Assembly (NCBI GenBank): GCA_012295275.1
Contig: CM022671.1
Coordinates: forward strand, 290,001 to 307,500
DNA length: 17,500 nt
Direction of reading: 5' to 3'
Origin: Chrysomallon squamiferum
Taxonomy: Eukaryota > Mollusca > Gastropoda > Neomphalida > Peltospiridae
Made by a program: the position numbers and the translations under genes. Below, piece by piece: positions 1 through 8,850 of this stretch. Positions within the stretch are counted from its first letter, which is position 1. Every line of letters begins with the position of its first letter. The notes under the pieces are model-generated. The model saw only the letters and a list, made by a program, of their open reading frames with translations, was not told the DNA's origin and searched no databases.

Positions 1-181
1 ATAAACTAGTATCTTGAGATTAATAAAATCCACAGGCAAAATACAGAAAATTATCCAGCCTGCAGACATGAATAAGAGCCTTCCTTTCAACAAAACCATA
101 GGCCTACGCCTAGAAGTTCAAGCTGGAGAGGTTCACGAAGATATAGAAATAACAATAACAATAACAACAGGCCTAGTGCGT

Positions 182-1069
182 GAATAAACTCACTTGTAAA
201 TGATTTCCTTGTAAACATAAAACACATGCTTCGTGACGCGGCCAGGCGGACTGACGTAGAGGAAGGTGACGAGTGCAAACTGATCTGCCCGAGGCGATGA
301 GCTTACAAACCACACTGACACGTCTGCTTGTTTTCTCTACATACGACTGTGTAACTTCCAGCTTCAAACTTACTGCTTATACCGTACGAAAAATAGAACT
401 GCAAAAGCGTTGCCAAAATTATAATTTGCGGGGTTGTATCAAAATCCATCTTTGTACTGAATATATGCCAGTTCCAGAAATATTTCACTTGACATTAGAT
501 CCTTGAACTGTTTTCAAACCTATCGCTAAAATGACTTTATTTCGATGGGTTTTCTTTCGAAGAATAAAAATAATCAATGATGAATTGTTCGTCTATCTTT
601 AAAACAAGCACTGCTTAATTACAATATTCATAACTTGGCAAGGTTTAAGTGCGCATGCGCGAATGTCGGAAAGTTCGCAGGAGAAAAATCAATACCCATA
701 AGAAAACTTACAGTGAGCCGTCTCAGAAAGTGCGTGGATTTCCCTTAACAATGTCTTCCTTTTTTTAAAACTGAGCAAAATTTTGTTTTCAAATACACGT
801 GACTTTATAAGTTTTATAAGTGAACCGTATCTTGCGTTGTAGCAAAGCTCAGTGATTTCACCCGCCACTCCCAGTCAACATATACAACATGTTTGTGTTC
901 TCAAGTTTGTCTTGTAAAATCTCTTATTCAGGGCTTTTCATTCTGAACTCTAAATTTTTCTCTAAATTTTTTTTCTTTCTCCTGTTAAAGAATATTATCC
1001 GCCAAAATTTTATCTAAAAAAAATTTTTTTTTTCCTCCTCTGAAAAATTGTAAAAAAAAAAAAAAAAAA

Positions 1070-1100
<31 letters not shown>

Positions 1101-1105
1101 GAAAA
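182..1105. mobile_element. Unit 1-specific segment ending in an A-rich tail (retroposon-like)
   Basis: Between GGCCTAGTGCGT (ending 181) and CAGAAAAAC (from 1106), unit 1 has about 920 bp where unit 2 has about 30 bp. The segment ends with an 18-nt A run (1052-1069) and (TAAA)n to 1100, as at the 3' end of a SINE or LINE. I see no coding region, no tRNA-like boxes and no clean target-site duplication. Confidence 0.35.
650..661. promoter_or_regulatory. NRF-1-type palindrome
   Basis: TGCGCATGCGCG fits the NRF-1/Ewg consensus YGCGCAYGCGCR. It lies in the retroposon-like segment and recurs in inverted orientation at 8822-8833. Confidence 0.35.
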
Positions 1106-1692
1106 ACAGAAAAACAACAAATGACAGTTTTTATTCCAAAATAAATTTGGAGTACCGGCACCTAAAGATTATATAAAATACTGGCTGAATAGTTCTAGAA
1201 AGAGTCTTTAACAAAAGAGAGAACTGACAATAACTGGTTGGTTATAAGAAAGCGAAATAATGTAAAATGAACATCGTCTTTGGATCAGTCCTCATCGTTC
1301 GTTTCACTCGCTTATTTTCCCATTCCTGACATCCCACCTCAGCTGTTACCACATAACCAGTTATGTATTCCTTCTTTTTATCTCACACACGCACACTCAC
1401 GCACAAATACACACAAATACTCATGCATACACACATATAGAGAGAGTCAAACAGATAGATAGGTAGACAGACAGAAAGATAGAGTGATAGATAGATATAT
1501 AGGTAGATAGATAGACAGACAGACAGAAAGATAGAGTGAGATAGATAGATAGACAGAGAGACATACATATTCACATACGCAAAAAAACACGAAAATCCCC
1601 CAACAAAACAAACAAATAACAACAACAAAAATAAATAACTGAATAAAATTAAAAAAGAACTAGAACTCGACATACAACAATATTTCATTTGA
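1105..1692. other. 3' flank of copy 1 with GATA/GACA repeats
   Basis: Non-coding block shared with 9206-9800. It holds CA-rich sequence (1384-1436) and a degenerate GATA/GACA microsatellite (about 1441-1560). The open frames here are repeat artefacts. Confidence 0.6.
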
Positions 1693-1709
1693 TTTATTTA
1701 CATTTTATT
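1693..1709 (-). terminator. Poly(A) signals of copy 1
   Basis: On the minus strand AATAAA occurs at 1709-1704 and 1698-1693, starting 15 nt after the stop codon. This implies a very short 3' UTR. Confidence 0.5.
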
Positions 1710-1723
1710 TATCTACATATCTA

Positions 1724-1868
1724 CTACTGTTTACAGATGATGTATTTGTGAGTGTGATCAAAGAAATACGACCACATTCGTCTCATTGAATTCTTCTTCA
1801 AAGGCAGGGGACAGCTAATGCTATACGTGTTAAATTTTAGATCGATGTCATTAATGCCTGGAACATAC
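1724..1868 (-). CDS. Copy 1 exon 3 (C-terminal, stop)
   Basis: Acceptor GATTTCAG|G; the first base completes the split Trp codon, then 47 codons (YVPGINDIDLKF...HKYIICKQ) and TAG, with a second TAG directly after. It carries cysteines 3 and 4. An (AAAT)/(TTAA)-type array lies just upstream of the acceptor, as in the other copies. Confidence 0.85.
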
Positions 1869-2770
1869 CTGAAATCAATAAATAAATTAATTAATTAATT
1901 AATTAAATAAAATAAAACAAAATATTATTACTGTTTACCTGGCCCTCTGTTCAAATATCGTTTACATTTTTTGACTCCGCCTTTGCTGAGTTTTACTCGA
2001 GTATTTCCTGTGAGTATTACGAGCGTAGTACAGTTTGAAAATCTCTTTCTTAGAGAAAAACAGTAAATATGCTGAATTATAGACCTCTTTATTTCGATCT
2101 TCGATAATCTGGTAACCGTTAATGAACATTTTATTTAGAATTACGTGAAAATTCCTGAACGGCCCTTCACTGTGAAAGGCGGCCATGTTCCTCGTCACAA
2201 ATTCAGCATCGTCACATAGTCACGTGATCACCTATTCGCAATACCTAATGATATCAACTATAAGTATTTACGGTAGTACTATGCCAAGCTTTTTCTCTCA
2301 GAAACATTTCAAAATAACAATACGTGAAATAAGACAAAACAATTAAACTTCATTTGCTTCATGGTTTCTATAGACAAGACTGGCCAAGGGCGGCTTATCG
2401 GGTAATTTTACAATTCATTTGCATTAAAATGTGTCGCCTGAAACGTTGGAGGATAGCGGTTGTTGTCAAACGAAATAAATTTACTTACATTTAAATACAG
2501 ACGACTTATTCTCAAGTCTACCAGTGTTTTATACCGAGATTTGACTGTATACATAAAAAGATATACATATAAATTATTGATTTATTTACTCACCATTTCG
2601 ACCAGCTGCCACTGAACCACCTTATCTTGTACGCGATGATTCTTCCTTTTCTAACAAGTTGGTCTACAAAGGGATACAACCCTGCCTTCCATCTGCAGTC
2701 ACGTGTGCGGCTCTTAGTTACCTCTTCACATTTACCCTGTTTAGAAATACAAGATATAATTATACAGAAT

Positions 2771-2861
<91 letters not shown>

Positions 2862-3272
2862 TTTAATTAAGTCTATTTTTAAATACGAACTTGGTCCATC
2901 ACGTATGAAACATGATCGCCCGTCGTGAGCTGTTTGTTTACAGGAGGCCGAATTAGGTCTGCAATACGCGAATCAAGTATTGTTATAGGAGGAACGCGAC
3001 TTTCAGAAACATCAGCGAAAATCGCAACAAGAACCAGTTTTACGACAAGAGAGACTAGGAAAATGCGAGCCATTATGGAAATGTGTTCGTGAAAACAGAA
3101 AACAGCTACAATATATACCTCTCTACATCCTGTTTTGAATCCGGTTTCTGACAAACACAAAGGGAGTTGACTTGTTTTTCACTGCGGTGAGAATAAATTA
3201 ATGTGTTTTATTATTTTCCGTGTAAAGGTGAAATCATACACAACGATTATTTGTGATGCGGTTTTCAGTAAC

Positions 3273-3326
<54 letters not shown>

Positions 3327-3883
3327 TAATAATAATAATAATAATAATAGTGATGAAATCTACATTTGACATGGCTGTAAAGTTATACATGAGATGAAAG
3401 TTAAAACAAAGACGTCCAGATTATTATCATCATCATTATCATCATTATTATTTTATTTCATTGTATTTTATTTCTTTACTTACTTACTTACTTACTTACG
3501 TACTTATTTATTGGTGTAATTCAATGTATTTATTTATTTATTTTGTAATTTACTTATTATTATCGTTATTTATTAATATTTTTATTACTACTATTTATTT
3601 AGTTATTATTTAGAAAATGCTGGTACGTGACTTACATTTATATGCCACAAGTAAATTCAAAACTGTTTAGCCTTTGTTGTCTTTTTATACACTTACACAT
3701 TAGTAAGTTCTACATACCTGGTCCCTGGTGTAAATAACCTACAGTCACACATTAGTAAGTTCTACATACCTGGTCCCTGGTGTAAATGAGCAGATCACTC
3801 TGTGTTCGAGCTTCAGAAACATTGACCAACAATACAACCACAACCAGTGTCAGAACAAGAGCCACATCGAAAACACGGACCAT
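1724..3883 (-). CDS. Copy 1: small secreted four-cysteine protein, three exons, intact
   Basis: Spliced gene read right to left: exon 1a 3883-3770, exon 2 2736-2594, exon 3 1868-1724; exon 1b (3073-2891) is an alternative first exon. Introns are 1033 nt (1a to 2) and 725 nt (2 to 3), with donors GTATGT and GTGAGT and acceptors ending AAACAG and TTTCAG. Phases agree: 1a ends on a codon, exon 2 ends with TG, and the first G of exon 3 completes a Trp codon. The product is 133 aa: hydrophobic signal peptide (about residues 3-21, likely cleaved after VSEA), then a basic domain with Cys at 41, 52, 105 and 131, motifs CRWKAGLYPF, YKIRWFSGSWSKW, YVPGINDID and MWSYFFDHTHKYIICKQ, then TAG. Four cysteines would allow two disulfides. 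A secreted role is inferred; I do not recognise the family. The same three-exon layout recurs in three more copies in the window, which supports the model. Confidence 0.82.
1877..1915. repeat. AAAT/TTAA array at the copy 1 exon 3 acceptor
   Basis: Starts 9 nt upstream of the exon 3 acceptor; T-rich on the transcript strand. Similar arrays stand at 5853-5900, 9986-10030 and 15165-15215 in the other copies. Confidence 0.75.
2336..2535. other. Strongly conserved block in intron 2 (all four copies)
   Basis: About 190 bp almost unchanged in all copies (also near 6895-7105, 10687-10872 and 16150-16370), at least as similar as the exons. It includes GACAAGACTGGC, GGCGGCTTATC, an octamer ATTTGCAT and TTGGAGGATAGCGGTTG. 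There is no long open frame. It may be an intronic regulatory element or just a recently homogenised tract. Confidence 0.5.
2594..2736 (-). CDS. Copy 1 exon 2
   Basis: 143 nt: acceptor TTTCTAAACAG|GG, 47 codons plus TG, then donor ATG|GTGAGT. It encodes GKCEE...DCRWKAGLYPF...YKIRWFSGSWSK, including cysteines 1 and 2. The same exon with the same boundaries is found at 7154-7296, 10967-11109 and (8 nt shorter) 16478-16612. Confidence 0.85.
2774..2859. repeat. (GA)n microsatellite; (UC)n tract in the copy 1 transcript
   Basis: 86 bp of uninterrupted GA dinucleotide. In the minus-strand pre-mRNA this is (UC)n, ending 37 nt before the exon 2 acceptor and starting just downstream of exon 1b. Equivalent arrays sit in the same place in the other three copies. 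Confidence 0.9.
2891..3073 (-). CDS. Copy 1 exon 1b (alternative signal-peptide exon, MARIF type)
   Basis: The ATG is at 3073-3071. The exon encodes MARIFLVSLVVKLVLVAIF, a signal core, then about 40 polar residues ending GDHVSYVMDQ. That end aligns with GDLVIYTRDQ of the copy 3 exon 1a, so the two first-exon types are homologous, with about 22 extra residues here. The proposed phase 0 donor CAA|GTTCGT is weak. If it is not used, the frame stops three codons later (TAA at 2881-2879), giving a 64-aa peptide instead. Spliced to exon 2 it would give about 156 aa. TATATAT lies about 40 nt upstream. The presence of a coding exon is likely; the splice site is uncertain. Confidence 0.6.
3111..3117 (-). 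promoter_or_regulatory. TATA box of copy 1 exon 1b
   Basis: TATATAT on the minus strand, about 38 nt before the exon 1b ATG, inside a block conserved with copy 3 (11479-11485). It would give a 5' UTR of only about 10 nt if transcription starts about 30 nt downstream of the box. Confidence 0.5.
3272..3348. repeat. (AAT)n microsatellite
   Basis: About 77 bp of ATA/AAT triplets in intron 1 of copy 1. Confidence 0.9.
3694..3786 (-). repeat. Two-unit version of the donor minisatellite, copy 1
   Basis: Two units of 52 bp, each with GGGACCAG|GTATGTAG on the minus strand. The upstream one is the exon 1a donor; the other lies 52 nt into the intron. Confidence 0.85.
3770..3883 (-). CDS. Copy 1 exon 1a (signal peptide, MVRVF type)
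   Basis: 38 codons starting at the ATG at 3883-3881 and ending ...IYTRDQ, followed at once by a strong donor (CAG|GTATGT). Residues 5-21 are almost all Val/Leu/Ala, a typical signal-peptide core, followed by VSEA, a good signal-peptidase site. The homologous exon in copy 3 has the same length and donor. A TATA box lies 72 nt upstream of the ATG. Confidence 0.8.
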
Positions 3884-3954
3884 ATTGGAAGAGTTAAATG
3901 AACTGGTTCAAAATGTTCAGTTGTCTGTTCTGATTCAATGATGAAACACACAGA

Positions 3955-3961
3955 TTTTATA
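3955..3961 (-). promoter_or_regulatory. TATA box of copy 1 exon 1a
   Basis: TATAAAA on the minus strand, 72 nt before the exon 1a ATG, in the context GATATAAAATCTG that also occurs at 12716-12722 and 8399-8405. Expected transcription start is near 3928. Confidence 0.6.
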
Positions 3962-4315
3962 TCGTTTAAAACCGGCAGCTAAACACTGTAACACCCTGTT
4001 AAATGTCATTAAAATTAAATTTATATCTTTCTATCAGTGCAAATTTTAAATGTTTTGTTGTTTTCATTTATTACATTTTTGTCATTTATTATGAAGAAAT
4101 ATCGTTTTCCGGTTCGGTAAATTACAGTAAAAAAAATTATTTCATGAAAATCAGTGATGTGTAAATGACGTTAATTTTTTCAAGGGAAAATTCTTATTTT
4201 TGTATTTTTATATTTAAACACGGATTTTCCTTGAAACAAACAACGAATCAAATAAGGCAATAGTGTTAATTTCTGACTGACATACTTACCAACCGAATTC
4301 CCGCGATTGCATACG

Positions 4316-4322
4316 TGAGTCA
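4316..4322. promoter_or_regulatory. AP-1-type site upstream of copy 1
   Basis: TGAGTCA in a block conserved between copies 1 and 3 (also 13087-13093), about 355 nt upstream of the exon 1a TATA box. A functional role is only a guess. Confidence 0.25.
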
Positions 4323-4480
4323 TAAAAAAAACACATTTATAATTTATTTTCAGATACTTGTAGTCTTTCAGTACGCTGGTTAAACAAAGTACGTGTAGTA
4401 AATATGACAGAGAGTTTGTTTCACTGCGACTGTTTTTACACTTTTACGTTGTGCTCGTTGATCTGCTTTCTCTTTTGCAG

Positions 4481-4563
4481 AGTCCCTGTGGCTCACCTAC
4501 ATGTTTGTGGCTCTGAAGACTGAACTGTTATGGTGGCCGTTCGCAAACAGCATCGAGGTCTGG
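4481..4563 (+). other. Candidate exon of unknown gene, unit 1 (orientation uncertain)
   Basis: Follows a good acceptor (TTTCTCTTTTGCAG) and is open as SLWLTYMFVALK...LLWWPFANSIEVW up to a possible donor at 4564 (GTAACC). It is conserved with 13252-13349. The minus strand also offers a donor (TAG|GTGAGC) here, so it could be an upstream leader exon of the minus-strand gene. Not recognised. Confidence 0.25.
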
Positions 4564-4626
4564 GTAACCTCTGTTTTCTTCTTCAGTGGGCTTGTTACAA
4601 GACAAATCACCATATTTTTTATTGTA

Positions 4627-4745
<119 letters not shown>

Positions 4746-5714
4746 GTAACCAGGGTATCTTAGACTGGGATTAACATTTTGAAGCAATATGGATTATAGT
4801 CGTTTCTGGGATCCCTTCCTGTTTTAGCATTGCTGAAGTTTAAGTTTCATCAGTTTCCTCGACGGAAACTCTTTATTTATCTTTTTTATCACGTTTTTTC
4901 GACACCATGTTGAATGTGTCACTGTCTTGTGCTTCAATATTCTTGCGAGTTCAGAGTTTACTTGGCCTTGTATAGTCTTTGATCTTTTACAGATTTTCTA
5001 ACAGTTCTGGTACCTTTCGTGATGTAAAGTCGTAGTATAGACAAGATGTAAAGACAATCAAACACATTTACTTAAAAGTCTTATTATTACTAGTATCTGG
5101 TCCTAATTTAAAATAGTCATAATATTTTAACTTGAACACCTATTATAATTTTGCAATAAAAAGTTTCCCCTTTCTTCTGAATCGTAGTGTAAAATAGGAG
5201 TTAGCAAACCATCAGATATTTTATAGATTGACAGACAGACATAAAAAGTATCGTGACATATTAATCTAATGCTTGCAAGACCGGTGTGGCCTTAGATCCA
5301 AGTTAGTTTTGTGTGGACTACAGGTTGGAACCTGCAATCACAAGGAGCTCGTGTTAGTAATGGTCTAACAGGTGGCTGTGATGTTTTCAGTGGGACAGGA
5401 GTGAAAGATAGTTGAAGGGAGAAGAGAGAATATATATTTGGTAAGAAAGATGTTTTGGCAACTCTATACGTTATATTGTATATTTCTGTAATATTATGCT
5501 ATATAAAAAATTAAAGAGTATTATCAAGAACGAACGGGATGCTGTATGTCTCCCATTTTTAATGTACGCACAATATTTAGGACCCGGATGTTTGTAAGAT
5601 TAAACTTCAAGATAATGTTTCTAACTAAGATGAACCCAGACTTTAATATATTGAAGCTGAGAAAATGAGATGTCAAAACACTCTGATTTATTTACATTTT
5701 TTTAACTTATATAT
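4746..5714. other. Intergenic region between copies 1 and 2
   Basis: No gene seen. 5000-5100 matches 13525-13640, and 5227-5345 and 5386-5690 match parts of 14080-15000, so it belongs to the duplicated unit. Confidence 0.5.
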
Positions 5715-5849
5715 CTACCACTCTTTACAGGTGATGTATTTGTGAGTGTGATTATAGAAATATGAGCAAATTCGTCTCAATGAATTCTTCAAAGGCTAAT
5801 GTCATGCGTGTTGAATTTTACATCGATTTCATTAATGCCTGGAACATAC
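5715..5849 (-). pseudogene. Copy 2 exon 3, frameshifted
   Basis: The acceptor TTTCAG|G and the first codons (YVPGINEIDVKF) are kept. The stretch holding the third cysteine is deleted (net 13 nt lost against copy 1), which shifts the frame to an early TGA at 5791-5789. The old C-terminal codons and the terminal TAG (5717-5715) are still recognisable. Confidence 0.8.
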
Positions 5850-6444
5850 CTGAAATAAATAAATAAATTAATTAATAAATTAATAAATAAATAAATAAAT
5901 CAAATCAAATCAAACAAAATAAATTAAAATAAACTGAGATTACAAATTACCATACGCAGTAAACCTTAGAGAGTTGTAAAGTAATAAATAACAAAGATTT
6001 CTTGTTGTTTTATTATTTATTTGTCACACAGCAGAGATTTCAAACTTTTTTCTAACTTGGAGAATATCTGATTGATGCGAACTCATTTTGAAATGTGAAA
6101 CAAGAGAAGATTCAGTATCGTCAGCTAAAACTTGAGGAAGATGAGCGAAGTGCTTTAATTAGATAAAATATAATGTAACATCATTTTTGAAGAAAACAAA
6201 AATTAAAAAATTAAAAGTTATGGTTCGAGACCGATTTCGAGTTTCAGGCGAGGATGATTATTATTCTTTACTTGGCCCTTCTGTACAAATATTGTTTTTA
6301 CTTTTTCACTGAATTTTACTGAGTATTTCGTGTGACGAGTATGCGTACAGTTAGAAAATCTCTTTCTTAGAGAAAAAACAGTAAATATGCTGAATTTTAG
6401 ACCTCTTCATTTTAATCGTTCGATAATCTGGAAACCTTTTATGA

Positions 6445-6725
6445 CCAAATTTAAGGAACAAAACAAAATGCTAGGGGTTAAACCAGTTACATCGCCTGTA
6501 TTTTTGTCACACACGTTTATTTTCAAACAACTGTATTAGAGTTAATTGTTTTTAAGTCTCTGTTATCAGGGAATCAGTACGTGATTGCATGTTTAGTTCT
6601 TTTAAATACAAAACTCGAAGAAAGTGATAGAGGTGGGTATCTATTGAGTCATTTATGCAATTTTTGGTGGAAAGATATTAATGTTTCAAAATAATGAAAT
6701 TATGAGAATAAAGATTTTATTTAGG
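6445..6725. other. Intron 2 segment specific to copies 2 and 4
   Basis: About 270 bp shared with 15705-15955 and absent from the intron 2 of copies 1 and 3. It marks the two sub-unit types. Nothing coding seen. Confidence 0.6.
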
Positions 6726-7153
6726 TTTATGTTTCTCGTGTCGTCACAAATTCAGCATCGTCACATTGTCACGTGGTCACCTATTCGCAGTACCGAATGA
6801 TATTAACTAAAAGCATTGTCAGTAGAGCTATGCCAAGATTTTTCCCTCAGAAACTTTTCAAAATAACAATACATGAAAATTCAATACGTGAATTAAGACA
6901 AAACAATTAAACTTCATTTGCTTCATGGTTTCTATAGACAAGACTGGCTGAGGGCGGCTTATCGGGTAATTTTACAATTCATTTGCATTAAAATGTGTCG
7001 CCTGAAACGTTGGAGGATAGCGGTTGTTGTCAAACGAAATAAATTTACTTATATTTAAATACAGACGACTTATGCTCAAACCTACCAGTGTTTTATACAG
7101 AGATTTGACTGTATACAAATAAATACATATAAATTATTGATTTATTTACTCAC

Positions 7154-7296
7154 CATTTCGACCAGCTGCCATTGAACCACCTTATCTTGTAGGCGATGAT
7201 TCGTCCATGTCTAATAAGTTGATCTACAAAGGGATACAACCCTGCCTTCCATCTGCAGTCACGTGTGCGGCTCTTAGTTACCTCTTCACATTTACC
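7154..7296 (-). CDS. Copy 2 exon 2 (intact exon in a pseudogene)
   Basis: Same 143 nt and boundaries as copy 1, with no frame damage. Changes include VRK to IRH and FSGS to FNGS; the latter creates an N-G-S glycosylation sequon. The intact frame suggests that decay of this copy is recent or that the exon can still be spliced. Confidence 0.75.
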
Positions 7297-7338
7297 CTGT
7301 TTAGAAATACAAGATATAATTATACAGAATGACGAGAG

Positions 7339-7341
<3 letters not shown>

Positions 7342-7426
<85 letters not shown>
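7342..7426. repeat. (GA)n microsatellite, copy 2
   Basis: About 85 bp of GA, 45 nt from the exon 2 acceptor at 7297; (UC)n in the minus-strand transcript. Confidence 0.9.
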
Positions 7427-7429
<3 letters not shown>

Positions 7430-7560
7430 TGTGTGTTTTATACCGAGATTTGACTGTGTACATACACAGATATAGATATACTTTATTAGATTAACAGTCT
7501 TAGCTAATAATTAACTCATTTTCACATTTAAAAATAAAATGATCAGGATTTATTTACTTA

Positions 7561-7603
7561 TCTGCAGTCTCGCGTACGTCCCTCGGTTACCTCGTCACGT
7601 TTA
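7561..7603 (-). pseudogene. Truncated second exon 2 fragment
   Basis: Reads AACAG|TAAACGTGACGAGGTAACC... on the minus strand, matching the first ~45 nt of exon 2, then breaks directly into intron 2-like sequence. Flanking 7435-7560 also matches the intron 2 end found at 16350-16480. This is a local partial duplication with an internal deletion of about 95 nt; one G is lost at the acceptor and the first Cys codon has become Arg. Confidence 0.6.
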
Positions 7604-7980
7604 CTGTTTCTTACTGAAATGATTAAGTTTTTTATATTTCTAAAAGTGAAGCATCGATACAGATACAGATGGGTGTTCTGGGGCTATATTTCCGGTTTTT
7701 GTGTTTGATGCCTAGCAACCATGATGCTGTTTTGGATTTGAGTTCACATGTATTGCTAAAATTTCTTACATAGATTTTTCTCTCTTTACTATGTTAGTTT
7801 TCTATTACAATCAAATGGATGTCTATATGTACAGTGGCCTTTCATTTGTGTACTTAAACAAATATTTTGGGATTTATTTTCGTAATTAGTAAAGTATGCA
7901 AACAAACTTTTTTTCTTTTTTTTTTAAGTCTTAAAATGTGTTTTTCATTTTGTGTTTCATTATTTATAATACGATTTTGA

Positions 7981-8046
7981 ACAACAACAACAACAACAAC
8001 AATAATAATAATAATAATAATAATGATAATAATAATAATAATAATA
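7981..8046. repeat. (ACA)n(ATA)n microsatellite
   Basis: ACA triplets followed by ATA/ATG triplets; the Asn-rich frame is an artefact. Confidence 0.9.
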
Positions 8047-8105
8047 GTAATAAAATTAGCAAATCAAAACCACACTACTGCTGCACGTTACTGAATTCTA
8101 CATAC

Positions 8106-8318
8106 TGTCCCTCACGTAAATAACTTGATCTTTCCAAGGTCACCACATTCACAAATGTGGAGGATGAGGAAGTTCAACATCGGCTTTTAGAGAAAAGTCA
8201 GAAACAGAAACTTCATCATCTTTTACAGCGACTGGATGATCTTCAGCTTCAGAAACATTACGAAAAAGACAACCAGAACCACTGTCAGAACAAGAGGCAG
8301 CTCGAAAACACGGACCGT
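8106..8318 (-). pseudogene. Copy 2 exon 1 relic (1a-like signal, long form)
   Basis: Starts with ACG where copies 1 and 3 have ATG, followed by VRVFELPLVLT as in copy 3, then a 1-nt deletion before the VSEA codons. It is 213 nt long against 114 nt for 1a, so it carries a long pro-segment like exon 1b, which contains a stop in the frame downstream of VSEA. The end ...GAGGGACA|GTATGT keeps a GT but has lost bases of the consensus donor. Confidence 0.65.
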
Positions 8319-8398
8319 ACTGAAAGAGTATTAGCAAAAAATTAACCTTTTCTGTAAATTCAGTTCTCGATTCTGATTTAAAGATTAAAATTCCCAGA

Positions 8399-8405
8399 TT
8401 TTATA
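8399..8405 (-). promoter_or_regulatory. TATA box remnant of copy 2
   Basis: TATAAAA in the same context as the exon 1a promoters of copies 1 and 3, 81 nt before the mutated start. The promoter core is kept although the coding exon has decayed. Confidence 0.45.
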
Positions 8406-8640
8406 TCTTTTAAAACCGACAGATGAAGAGATTAAAATTGCGTTAAATGTCATAAACGGACATAAATTCTTCATTCTTTTTATTTATTACTGTCATTAAA
8501 TCCGAAGAAAATATTTCAGAATATTATTAATTATCGTCAAAAATGTCATTTCATGAAAATTCCTCATGCATTATGGATTTTCACAGTTTGATATTTTTAA
8601 AAAACTGATAAAATATTATTTTTATGACACTATACGAATT

Positions 8641-8850
8641 TTATTTATTTATTTATTATTATTATAATTGTTTTATTTTTTTTATTTTTTTTTTATTTTT
8701 GAAGGATCATCCAATTTCACGCATTCACACACGTGTTTTCCTACACGTGGGAAAGTAAACATTACTTCGTTTCTGACCTCACGCGTGCGAAATTTTGTTT
8801 TCTACAAACTTTTCTTACATTCGCGCATGCGCACTCGCTTTTTTGTATCT
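8641..8850 (-). mobile_element. Possible short retroposon, minus orientation
   Basis: On the minus strand, AGTGCGCATGCGCGAATG starts a ~200-bp stretch that ends in A-rich and AAAT repeats (8700-8641). The head matches 648-665 on the plus strand, and weaker similarity continues for a few tens of bases. The two share a layout, but no TSD or internal promoter was found. Confidence 0.3.
8822..8833. promoter_or_regulatory. NRF-1-type palindrome, second copy
   Basis: CGCGCATGCGCA, inverted relative to 650-661 and with matching flanks (GAATGT... on one side). Confidence 0.35.

Larger units (their letters stand above)
3074..3769. other. Stretch between exons 1b and 1a, copy 1
   Basis: Holds the exon 1b promoter, an (AAT)n array (3272-3348), then low-complexity TTA/ACTT/TTTA sequence (3421-3610) and the two-unit donor repeat. 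No further exon seen. Confidence 0.6.
5715..8318 (-). pseudogene. Copy 2: decayed paralogue of the secreted-protein gene
   Basis: Exon 1 relic 8318-8106, exon 2 7296-7154, exon 3 5849-5715. Exon 2 is intact with both splice sites, but exon 1 has lost its ATG (now ACG) and carries a 1-nt deletion in the signal region. Exon 3 has lost about 10 nt at the cysteine-3 codon plus 3 nt nearby, so its frame ends at TGA 5791-5789 after about 19 residues. No 1b exon remains next to the GA array. A small modified product cannot be excluded if another first exon is used, but as it stands the copy cannot make the full protein. Confidence 0.75.

Noticed and set aside
273-506. Plus-strand frame of about 77 codons in the unit 1-specific segment
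   Set aside because: No good ATG start, no splice signals and no counterpart elsewhere; it appears random.
1383-1688. Minus-strand Leu/Tyr/Ser-rich frame, with a copy at 9461-9802
   Set aside because: A translation of GATA/GACA simple repeats and flanks; hydrophobic only because of the repeat composition.
1962-2198. Minus-strand open frame of about 78 codons, with a near copy at 10336-10554
   Set aside because: It lies in intron 2, is conserved only because the whole intron is duplicated, has no splice sites or signal peptide, and is interrupted in copies 2 and 4.
8157-8345. Plus-strand Gln/Lys/Leu-rich frame resembling a coiled coil
   Set aside because: It is the antisense of the copy 2 exon 1 relic; the intact paralogous exons show that the coding strand is minus.
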